Shown piece after piece: positions 1 through 5,824 of a DNA stretch of 7,786 nt (position 1 is the first letter of the stretch; each line of letters opens with the position of its first letter). The DNA is taken from the NCBI GenBank assembly GCA_945787585.1, contig CALZIG010000309.1:1-7786 (forward strand), given 5' to 3'. This stretch comes from an uncultured Gammaproteobacteria bacterium. GTDB taxonomy: Bacteria > Pseudomonadota > Gammaproteobacteria > SZUA-140. Under the pieces are notes generated by a model. That model saw nothing but the letters and a program-made list of their open reading frames with translations, searched no databases and was not told the origin of the DNA. The translations under genes and the position numbers were made by a program.

Positions 1-881
1 AAGAGCCGGATTTTGTCTTTAATGATATCGGGCTCGGCAGCGAATGTGAGCTGTTAATGGGCGAAGAAAACCCTGTGACAGTTTTTATTGGTGAGGTCAC
101 CGCGATTGAAGAGCGTTACGGTGAGGGCGCGCCATTTTTAGCACTGCTACTGCAGGATAAACTGCATCGACTGGCGCGTTCGCGCAACAGCAGGACGTTT
201 GAAGATCAAAGTCCGGATGATGTGGTGCGTGCAATCGTCAGTGATGCGGGGTTGAGCGCCGATGTTAACGTCTCAACTTTAGTTTCGACATGGCATCAAT
301 TAAATGAAAGTGACCTCGCATTTTTACAGCGTCTGTTAAGTCGTTTTGACATCGCCCTGCGCCTGGAAGGAAATCAATTGCGTGCCAAGCCGGAACAGGC
401 GGATAGCGATGCGATCGAAATCGACGCGCAGGATAGTGCCCTGAGGGTCAGGTTGCTGGTGGATCTGAACCATCAATGGTTAAATTCAACTGTACAGGGC
501 TACAACCTGGCGGATGCGGTGGAGGTGAATCACACCGCCGCGTCAATGACACCGGCACCCGCTGCCACCACAGCACGCATCACCTTGAATGACCTGAGCT
601 GGCCTGGCGATGAAGTGATGCCGCAGCCGTTCGCCCGTTCCAGTGCGGAGGCGCAGGCGTATGCCAAGGCGCATTTTCGTCGTCAGGCGAAACGTTTTAT
701 TCAGGGGGATATCGTCTGTCAGGGCGAAGCGAGCCTGAAAAGTGGCCGCGAAATTGATTTAGCGGGCGTCTCGCCACGGTTACTGGGTAAGTATCAAATC
801 GTTCACTGCGTGCACCAGTTTGATAATAATTCCGGTTTTGAAACCCATTTAAAAGTGAACAGGGCGGACTGGCAGGTATGA
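1..881 (+). CDS. Phage late control D / gp27-like baseplate hub protein (5' end missing)
   Basis: This is a baseplate hub protein of the phage D / gp27 family, which forms the trimer joining inner tube to spike. The reading frame is open from the first full codon (base 3) to TGA at 879-881, giving 292 visible residues, so the gene starts before the window. The ATG at 57 is not a believable start: the 18 codons before it (EPDFVFNDIGLGSECELL) read as the family's usual 'F..N.. .l..G..v.i' strand leading into the tVFiGeVt segment just after it. Other family marks, counted from base 3, are DKLHRLARSR (about 52-61), the segment SDLAFLQRLLSRFDIALRLEG (about 103-123), and a C-terminal region of 'LLGKYQIVHCVHQFD..SGFETHLKVNR' type. 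It is separate from the spike, unlike fused VgrG or Afp8. Its stop overlaps the spike start by 4 bases (ATGA), so the two are probably translationally coupled. Family assignment is secure; the missing N-terminal length is unknown. Confidence 0.9.
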   Translation, partial: EPDFVFNDIGLGSECELLMGEENPVTVFIGEVTAIEERYGEGAPFLALLLQDKLHRLARSRNSRTFEDQSPDDVVRAIVSDAGLSADVNVSTLVSTWHQLNESDLAFLQRLLSRFDIALRLEGNQLRAKPEQADSDAIEIDAQDSALRVRLLVDLNHQWLNSTVQGYNLADAVEVNHTAASMTPAPAATTARITLNDLSWPGDEVMPQPFARSSAEAQAYAKAHFRRQAKRFIQGDIVCQGEASLKSGREIDLAGVSPRLLGKYQIVHCVHQFDNNSGFETHLKVNRADWQV

Positions 882-1519
882 ACCATCATTCACTAGGACA
901 GTTACAGAGTCTACAGTTGGCGCAGGTCGTCGATAATGTCGATCCCGATAGTCGCGGACGGATAAAAGTTCGCCTGCAATCAACGCCGATGGAGCTCTGG
1001 GCCAGTGTCGTCGCACCCTCGGCGGGGCAAGGTTACGGCGTTAGTTTTATTCCCCGTCTTGATGAAATGGTGGTGCTCGCGTTTGTTACGCCCGAGTTAC
1101 CGCTGGTGCTGGGCAGTGTCTGGGCCGGGCAAAGCAGCGTACCTGAAGATGCCGATCCACACGAAGACCATTATGTGGTGCGCACCCCAGCAGGCACCGT
1201 GGTGGAGTTTGATGATAACGACGGCCCTAAAGTGGAGATGCGCACCCGCGCCGGGTATCGCATCAATATTGATGAAGGCAGTGGTGGCGAGATCACCATT
1301 GAGCGCGGTGCGCAAAGTATCAAACTCACCCCGGCGGAGATTAATATCGACAGCAGTGGCCCGGTCAATATTAACAGTTCAACGGTGAATGTTTCTGCTG
1401 CGATGGTGAAAGTGGATGCCGCGATGTCAAAGTTCAGTGGCGTGGTGCAGGCCGATACCGTGATAGCGACCTCGGTAGTGGGGACAACCTATACCCCTGG
1501 CGCGGGTAACATCTGGTAG
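878..1519 (+). CDS. Baseplate assembly protein V / gp5-like central spike
   Basis: This 213-residue protein is the central spike of a contractile tail, expected to form a trimer below the hub and pierce the target membrane. Residues about 12-82 are an OB-fold of the gpV/gp5 type: AQVVDNVDPDSRGRIKVRL, then LWASVVAP, GYGVSFIPRLDEMVVLAF and PLVLGSVW are the standard strands. Residues about 99-200 are short alternating hydrophobic/polar strands (VRTPAGTVVEFDD, KVEMRTRAGYRINIDE, EITIERGAQSIKLTP, EINIDSSGPVNINSSTVNVSA), as expected for a trimeric beta-helix. It ends in TPGAGNIW. No lysozyme domain, PAAR domain or C-terminal effector extension is present. ATG 878 overlaps the hub stop by 4 bases, supporting this start; the upstream ribosome site is poor, so re-initiation after the hub gene is likely. 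The stop is TAG at 1517-1519. An open frame inside it in another phase is a coding shadow. Confidence 0.92.
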   Translation: MNHHSLGQLQSLQLAQVVDNVDPDSRGRIKVRLQSTPMELWASVVAPSAGQGYGVSFIPRLDEMVVLAFVTPELPLVLGSVWAGQSSVPEDADPHEDHYVVRTPAGTVVEFDDNDGPKVEMRTRAGYRINIDEGSGGEITIERGAQSIKLTPAEINIDSSGPVNINSSTVNVSAAMVKVDAAMSKFSGVVQADTVIATSVVGTTYTPGAGNIW

Positions 1520-1528
1520 GCCGATGCG

Positions 1529-3199
1529 ATGAATATAAACCAGACATTACATGCTGTGACGATTAAAGCGCCGTTTTATCACAGCGGTACTGATGCCGCT
1601 TTGCATCGCTATCTTGATACGGAATTTATTAATCGTTTTCAACAGGACATACAGCAACAGCAGTTTACCTTGCCGCAGTTTTCCAGCTGGATGAAAGAAG
1701 ATAAACACAGTCCGCACGATAACAAACCGGTATTACGCTTACCATTGCATCGCGCTTTTCATCTGGTGAGCTGTGAGGTGGTGTGTGACCAGTTAGGAAA
1801 GCCGGCACTGGACCCGCAACGCATCACCTCGGCGGGTTTTGTGATTCGTCGTATCAATGGTGAGCAGGAATACGCATGGCAACTCGAAGATGGCGAGGCG
1901 CTCGGCTGGCAACCCGCACCGGATGAGTTACGTGATCCCGATATCCATCGCCGCCTGTGTGCGAATGGTGTGTTACAAAAACGCGCAGCCCAGCCGACCT
2001 ACAGTGGCGAAGAGGTTTTTCCGCTGCACACGCACACTACCCACGATGATAAGGGAAAACGTCACACCCTGCTGTTTGGTTACGTGCCGCTGGGCGGTTT
2101 TTATTATCACCGTAATACCGCAACGGCATTTGATGAGTCGTCACAAAAAGCGGTGGTGGATGCCGATGCGCAATCACTCTCGTGGCCATTTGGTTACCGT
2201 AAGCCACTCAAAAGAGTGTGGAACGATACTGTTGCGCGCACAGTCAATGGCGGCAAACCGGGTCAGCCCTTTTTTGAGTTACTGCGCCTGCTGGTCAACC
2301 GTTACCACCTCGGTGAAGATGCGATTGAAAGTAACAGTGCGTTAGCGAAGAAAATGGACCAGCTATGGTTCTATGATGAGAGTGCCTTTTCTGCCCAACT
2401 TAAAAAAATGGATTACCAGGAATCGAATCGCCACCATTTTAGTGGCTATCGGAAATCATCGTTGTGGTCTTATCTACGTAGCTGTTTTGACAATGCCAAA
2501 GAAAACCCGTTAGTACGCTGGATTAGCGAACAGGAGATTGCCATTGATAAAGTCGGTGGTATTGATAACTTTTCGAGTTTTAGCGCGCTGCCTGCCAGCT
2601 CGGCCAGTCAATCTATCAACTGGACGCTCTTCGTTAGCGAAGCTGATGCCGAGGAGATTCGTGAACTTCTGGGGCAGCGTTTACGTAATCAGGCACTTGC
2701 GCAGGTACAGGAAATCCCACTGCCTAAATTTACCCAGGAGCAAGAAGATGCGTACCAAATTATTCCGTTTGTGCGCGCGTTAAATGATCAGGGTAAAGAG
2801 CAGATTCAATGGGTAGAAAACGCCAACCGCAGCATTCTATTTCGCGTCGCCGCGCCATTTGATCCGGAAGCGAGTCGACCATCGCTGATACAGATGCCAT
2901 CGCTATCAGATTTAAAACGCGGCATGGCGAAGGGGGCAAGTTTTATCACGCCCGCTGACACGTTTAACCTGGTCAATAATTTGAAACTAAAAAAAGGGGC
3001 CAGTGAAGATGTGATCCCTGATAGTGAGCCGGGGCCGAGTTTAGGGGTTCAATGGATCTGTTCGTTTAGCCTGCCGGTGATCACACTGGTGGCGATGATC
3101 CTGTTGATGATCATGATTTCACTATTGAACATTATCTTTTTCTGGTTGCCGTGGGTGAAGATTTGTCTTCCCTTTCCCAAAATAAATAAAGGAAGCTAG
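1529..3199 (+). CDS. Unnamed eCIS-associated protein with hydrophobic C-terminal tail
   Basis: I cannot assign a named family. This 556-residue protein has a soluble N-terminal body of about 500 residues, then a linker rich in D, E, P and S (about 491-504), then an extremely hydrophobic tail (about 508-548) ending in a short K-containing tip. There is no signal peptide. Visible motifs include PVLRLPLHRAFHLVSCEVVC (67-86), an FVIRRI strand (104-109), LLFGYVPLGG (181-190) and PFDPEASRP (443-451). From memory only, unnamed proteins with a similar N-terminal 'PvhgRFYLv..lvC' pattern, an 'FFDPDaP.RP' pattern and a hydrophobic tail occur in other eCIS-type clusters. I could not check this. It lies 9 bases after the spike and 3 before gp25, so it is almost certainly co-expressed with the particle. 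Several stretches are visibly more AT-rich than the downstream genes. Possible roles are membrane tether, tip or tube component, or cargo. ATG 1529 is preceded by GGTAGG (1515-1520), which overlaps the spike stop codon. Confidence 0.85.
   Translation: MNINQTLHAVTIKAPFYHSGTDAALHRYLDTEFINRFQQDIQQQQFTLPQFSSWMKEDKHSPHDNKPVLRLPLHRAFHLVSCEVVCDQLGKPALDPQRITSAGFVIRRINGEQEYAWQLEDGEALGWQPAPDELRDPDIHRRLCANGVLQKRAAQPTYSGEEVFPLHTHTTHDDKGKRHTLLFGYVPLGGFYYHRNTATAFDESSQKAVVDADAQSLSWPFGYRKPLKRVWNDTVARTVNGGKPGQPFFELLRLLVNRYHLGEDAIESNSALAKKMDQLWFYDESAFSAQLKKMDYQESNRHHFSGYRKSSLWSYLRSCFDNAKENPLVRWISEQEIAIDKVGGIDNFSSFSALPASSASQSINWTLFVSEADAEEIRELLGQRLRNQALAQVQEIPLPKFTQEQEDAYQIIPFVRALNDQGKEQIQWVENANRSILFRVAAPFDPEASRPSLIQMPSLSDLKRGMAKGASFITPADTFNLVNNLKLKKGASEDVIPDSEPGPSLGVQWICSFSLPVITLVAMILLMIMISLLNIIFFWLPWVKICLPFPKINKGS
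3050..3172 (+). other. Encoded hydrophobic tail (predicted membrane segment) of the unnamed protein
   Basis: Residues about 508-548 of the protein at 1529-3199 contain almost no charge for some 36 positions: QWICSFSLPVITLVAMILL runs on to MIMISLLNIIFFWLPWVKIC. This is long enough for one long membrane helix, or for two short ones broken near the S531-N534 region and Pro541. Cysteines sit at both ends (C511, C546), and the only charged residue near the end is K544. The segment lies at the extreme C-terminus, so if it inserts in a membrane it would do so after translation, as in tail-anchored proteins. The hydrophobicity is directly visible; membrane insertion is inferred. Confidence 0.75.
3188..3195 (+). 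promoter_or_regulatory. Ribosome binding site fixing the GTG start of the gp25-like gene
   Basis: AAAGGAAG lies 7 bases before GTG 3203, inside the last codons of the preceding gene. The frame is closed just upstream by that gene's own stop codon (TAG 3197-3199). The next in-frame ATG (about 3302) would remove the N-terminal WPL region conserved in gp25 proteins. GTG is therefore the supported start. Confidence 0.7.
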
Positions 3200-3202
3200 G
3201 AC

Positions 3203-3595
3203 GTGCCGACACCGATTCCATCAATATTAAGCTGGCCTTTAGGTGAGGTCGTCGAGGGTCGACTCAACTGGTCCGCTGATGACCAGAGCATTCGTGAAGT
3301 GATGCTTAATATTTTATTAACCCGCCCAGGTGAAAGACTGATGCGGCCGGACTTCGGCGCGGGTCTGCTGAGCTTCGTGCATCAACCGAATAATGAAACC
3401 ACCCGTAATTTAATTGCTGGCGTGGTGCGTAAATCGCTGGCGCAGTGGGAGCCAAGGGTACTGATAGAGGAGGTAACCGTTGAGCCTAGCCTCACTAATG
3501 TCGCAGAAGTGCACATCACCATCTTTTACCAGTTGCGCTATACAAAAACACCAGCGGAGTTCAGTGTGACCCTGAATCTGGGTCAGCTGCCATGA
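3203..3595 (+). CDS. gp25 / gpW-like baseplate wedge protein
   Basis: This 130-residue protein belongs to the GPW/gp25 family, a small wedge component that links the baseplate to the first sheath ring and is present in nearly all contractile systems. The signature LTRPGERLMRPDFGAGL (residues 39-55) is the family core, preceded by SIREVMLNIL and followed by the helix TTRNLIAGVVRKSLAQWEPRV and beta strands that include VEVTVEP-like and VHITIFYQLR segments. Length is normal for the family. It starts with GTG, 3 bases after the preceding stop, with a good ribosome site inside the preceding gene. The gene ends at TGA 3593-3595, 27 bases before the J-like gene. The gap contains no further in-frame stop, so gp25 and J are in the same phase. 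Function and assignment are secure. Confidence 0.95.
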   Translation: MPTPIPSILSWPLGEVVEGRLNWSADDQSIREVMLNILLTRPGERLMRPDFGAGLLSFVHQPNNETTRNLIAGVVRKSLAQWEPRVLIEEVTVEPSLTNVAEVHITIFYQLRYTKTPAEFSVTLNLGQLP

Positions 3596-3606
3596 TCGCT
3601 TATTGC

Positions 3607-3613
3607 AGAGGGG
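3607..3613 (+). promoter_or_regulatory. Ribosome binding site of the J-like gene
   Basis: AGAGGGG ends 9 bases before ATG 3623 and is the clearest Shine-Dalgarno-like sequence in the window. It supports ATG 3623 as the real start, even though the frame is open back to the gp25 stop at 3593-3595. The ATG at 3592, which overlaps the gp25 stop, opens only an eight-codon frame. Confidence 0.7.
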
Positions 3614-3622
3614 TTTAGACCT

Positions 3623-5797
3623 ATGCCATTACCTGTACCCAATCTGGATGACCGGCGCTTTGATGATTTAGTCAAAGAGGCCCAGGCGCGCCTGGCGACA
3701 CACCTGCCGGAGCTCACGCACATTGCACCGGGTGATCCGGTACACAGTTTTATTGACCTGTTTGCGTGGTTGACGGAAACGATACTGTACCGTGCAAATC
3801 TAATTCCTGAACGGCAACGCCGAGTATTTTTAAATCTGTTACAGATCCCGGTGCGCGCTGCTCGGCCCGCACGGGGGGTGGTCTGTGTTGATGCTGGCCC
3901 CAATAGCGTGCAGCTCAATGATATCCTGCGTGATGGCGCGCAGCTGACGGCGGGTAAACAGACACTGACAACCTTGGGTGAACTGCAACCCACCAATCTG
4001 AGTCTGCAAGTGGCGATCAAAGAAAAACTGGATGCCACCGCGCTGGCAGAGATGGGTCTGACGTTGCAGGATCTACAGGAACAGTTTGGCCTGCGTAAAG
4101 ATGAAATACCAACGCCTTTTCAACCACGAAATTTCAGTCTCGGTGAAGAGACCCTTACGCTGAAAAATAGTTTAGACGCCGCTTTTTACCTCGCCTGCAT
4201 CGTGCCACGCCAACTCGATGATGAAGTCGATAAACTACGCAAAAATCTCGCCGGTATCACCCTGAATATCGGCATCGCGCCCTCCGATGAGCTGGAAGGC
4301 GATGCGATCAATGAACTCAATCCTCGTACCTTAATCTGGGAACTGGTCTCAACGGGAGAAGAGGGCGAGCCGATCTACTTGCCGCTGGATATTCTCAGCG
4401 ATAGTTCAAAGGGTGGGCACCAAACTGGTGTCGTGAGGCTACGGTTACCGCGCAATGATCAGCTATTTACCGCGTTTACCAATGATGACCCGATGTTTAC
4501 CGGTTACCGAGATCTACCGCCAGACCTGATTGATCAGGTGGAAGCGGCGCGCGTGGCTTTCTGGATTCGCCTGCGTTGCCCGGAGCATCCGTTGTTAGAT
4601 CTGGGCTATCTCGGACTGAACGCGGTTGATGTTGTTGCCCAGGGGTTACGGCAGGATACGATGGTGGGGATGGGCACGGGTCAACCTGACCAGGTCATCG
4701 TACTGCCCGATCAACAGATAGATGCGTCAACCCTGCAACTACAGGTGGAAGAAAACGGCAGTTGGGCCGACTGGCAGGCGGTCGATTATCTGGTGGGGCA
4801 GAGTCCTTCTGCCAGGGTTTTTCGTCTCAACGCGGAGTCGGGTTATGTCTATTTTGGCGATGGGGTGAGCAGCGGTCGTCGCCCAGCAGAAGGGCATCGG
4901 ATCAGAATTGTCGCTTACCGTTTTGGCGGCGGTATCGAAGGCAACCTCACGGCGGACAGCATTAAAGAGATCAAAGAGGGTAACCCGCGCTTTAAAGTGC
5001 GTCACGACTGGCCGCTCAGTGGTGGGCTTGATGCAGAGACGGTCGAGCAGGCTGAGCGTCGTATCCCACAATTTTTAACCCATCGTAATCGCGCCGTGAC
5101 GCGGCAGGATTTTAAATTTATCACCGAAGCCAATCCGGTCAATCCGGTGGCGCGTGCAGAAGTGCTGGAGGGTTTTTTACCCGGCGCAACGATTAAGGCG
5201 GCGCGTGATGATGTGCCGGGTGTCGTCAGCGTGTTTGTACTGCCACCCGCACAGCCTGAACTAGGGCACACGCCCAGGCCGACGCAAGGGTTACTCAAAG
5301 ATGTGTTCACTTATTTGCTACAGCGGATTGTGCTTGGCACAGAACTATATGTACTCAGCCCGGAATTTGTCCCCGTCGCCATCAGTGTGTTGCTACAGGT
5401 GCGCGAACCCGAAACCGAGCAGCAAACACTGCGCGATGTGCAGCAGGCATTAGTCGAGTATCTGTGGCCGCTTGCGCCCGGCGGCGCGCGCGCTGAAGGC
5501 TGGCCGATGGGCACAGCGGTACGGGTGAATGAGCTGTCAACGGAGATATCGCGTGTCGAAGGGGTGCTGGCGATTAACGCCGTCAGCCTGTTCAAACGGA
5601 CCAGTAAAGGATGGCGTGTGTTGAAGGCGACGGAAGAGGTCACCCTCAGTCAATACCAGCTCCCTGAGCTAATGGGCGTACGAGTAGAGCGTGGTACCGG
5701 CAAGCCGCTGTTACCGAGTGGTATTGGCTATCTGGAGGGCGAAAGCCCCGCAAGCAGTAGTGGCGTGGCCGTCCCTGTGATTCCTGATGTGTGCTGA
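3623..5797 (+). CDS. Baseplate J-like wedge protein, long eCIS form
   Basis: This 724-residue protein is the large J/gp6-like wedge subunit that forms the inner ring around the hub and changes shape on triggering. The N-terminus (about 6-70) has the pattern LDDRRFDDLVKEAQARL ... DPVHSFIDLFAWLTETILYR typical of the long 'putative baseplate assembly protein' group (TIGR02243-like). The J core is visible as YFGDG (410-414), then GRRPAEGHRIRIVAYRFGGG and GNL (418-442), followed by PLSGGLDAETVEQAERRI (464-481) and a helix with RAVTRQDF (490-497). The C-terminal J-II type region has VSVFVLPPAQPE (535-546) and LLKDVFTYLLQRIVLGTEL (557-575), then a P-E-F-V-P-V-A-I strand. P2 J is about 300 residues, so the central part (about 190-400) is extra. 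The start is supported by AGAGGGG upstream. A large reverse-strand open frame at its 5' end is a shadow. Afp11 is the closest named counterpart. Confidence 0.93.
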   Translation: MPLPVPNLDDRRFDDLVKEAQARLATHLPELTHIAPGDPVHSFIDLFAWLTETILYRANLIPERQRRVFLNLLQIPVRAARPARGVVCVDAGPNSVQLNDILRDGAQLTAGKQTLTTLGELQPTNLSLQVAIKEKLDATALAEMGLTLQDLQEQFGLRKDEIPTPFQPRNFSLGEETLTLKNSLDAAFYLACIVPRQLDDEVDKLRKNLAGITLNIGIAPSDELEGDAINELNPRTLIWELVSTGEEGEPIYLPLDILSDSSKGGHQTGVVRLRLPRNDQLFTAFTNDDPMFTGYRDLPPDLIDQVEAARVAFWIRLRCPEHPLLDLGYLGLNAVDVVAQGLRQDTMVGMGTGQPDQVIVLPDQQIDASTLQLQVEENGSWADWQAVDYLVGQSPSARVFRLNAESGYVYFGDGVSSGRRPAEGHRIRIVAYRFGGGIEGNLTADSIKEIKEGNPRFKVRHDWPLSGGLDAETVEQAERRIPQFLTHRNRAVTRQDFKFITEANPVNPVARAEVLEGFLPGATIKAARDDVPGVVSVFVLPPAQPELGHTPRPTQGLLKDVFTYLLQRIVLGTELYVLSPEFVPVAISVLLQVREPETEQQTLRDVQQALVEYLWPLAPGGARAEGWPMGTAVRVNELSTEISRVEGVLAINAVSLFKRTSKGWRVLKATEEVTLSQYQLPELMGVRVERGTGKPLLPSGIGYLEGESPASSSGVAVPVIPDVC

Positions 5798-5824
5798 AAT
5801 AAAGAGCTGATATAACGAACTGAT
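5798..5824 (+). promoter_or_regulatory. J to I-like gene junction with weak ribosome site
   Basis: This 27-base gap has no good Shine-Dalgarno sequence close to ATG 5825. The best purine run, AAAGAG (5801-5806), is 18 bases upstream of the start. A TAA at 5813-5815 closes the frame, so ATG 5825 is the first possible ATG in this phase. The gap and start contain an imperfect tandem copy: GAGCTGATAT at 5804-5813 and GAACTGATAT at 5817-5826. Translation here may depend on ribosomes finishing the J gene. No terminator hairpin is visible. Confidence 0.45.

Noticed and set aside
1450..1519. Effector or enzymatic extension on the spike C-terminus
   Set aside because: The protein stops at the usual TPGAGNIW end right after the beta-helix; there is no extra domain.
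1857..2345. Forward open frame of 162 codons in another phase inside the unnamed gene
   Set aside because: It has low-complexity R/C/S-rich translation and overlaps a longer frame that has ordered motifs and correct gene spacing.
878..3595. Reassignment of TAG as a sense codon, which would fuse spike, unnamed protein and gp25
   Set aside because: No gene here is interrupted internally by TAG, each TAG is followed within 3-9 bases by a plausible start with a ribosome site, and the separated products have normal family lengths.
3583..4038. Reverse-strand open frame of 151 codons opposite the start of the J-like gene
   Set aside because: It lies fully opposite the gp25/J junction and the well-supported J N-terminus, its translation is rich in R, S and C like antisense shadows, and no family pattern is seen.
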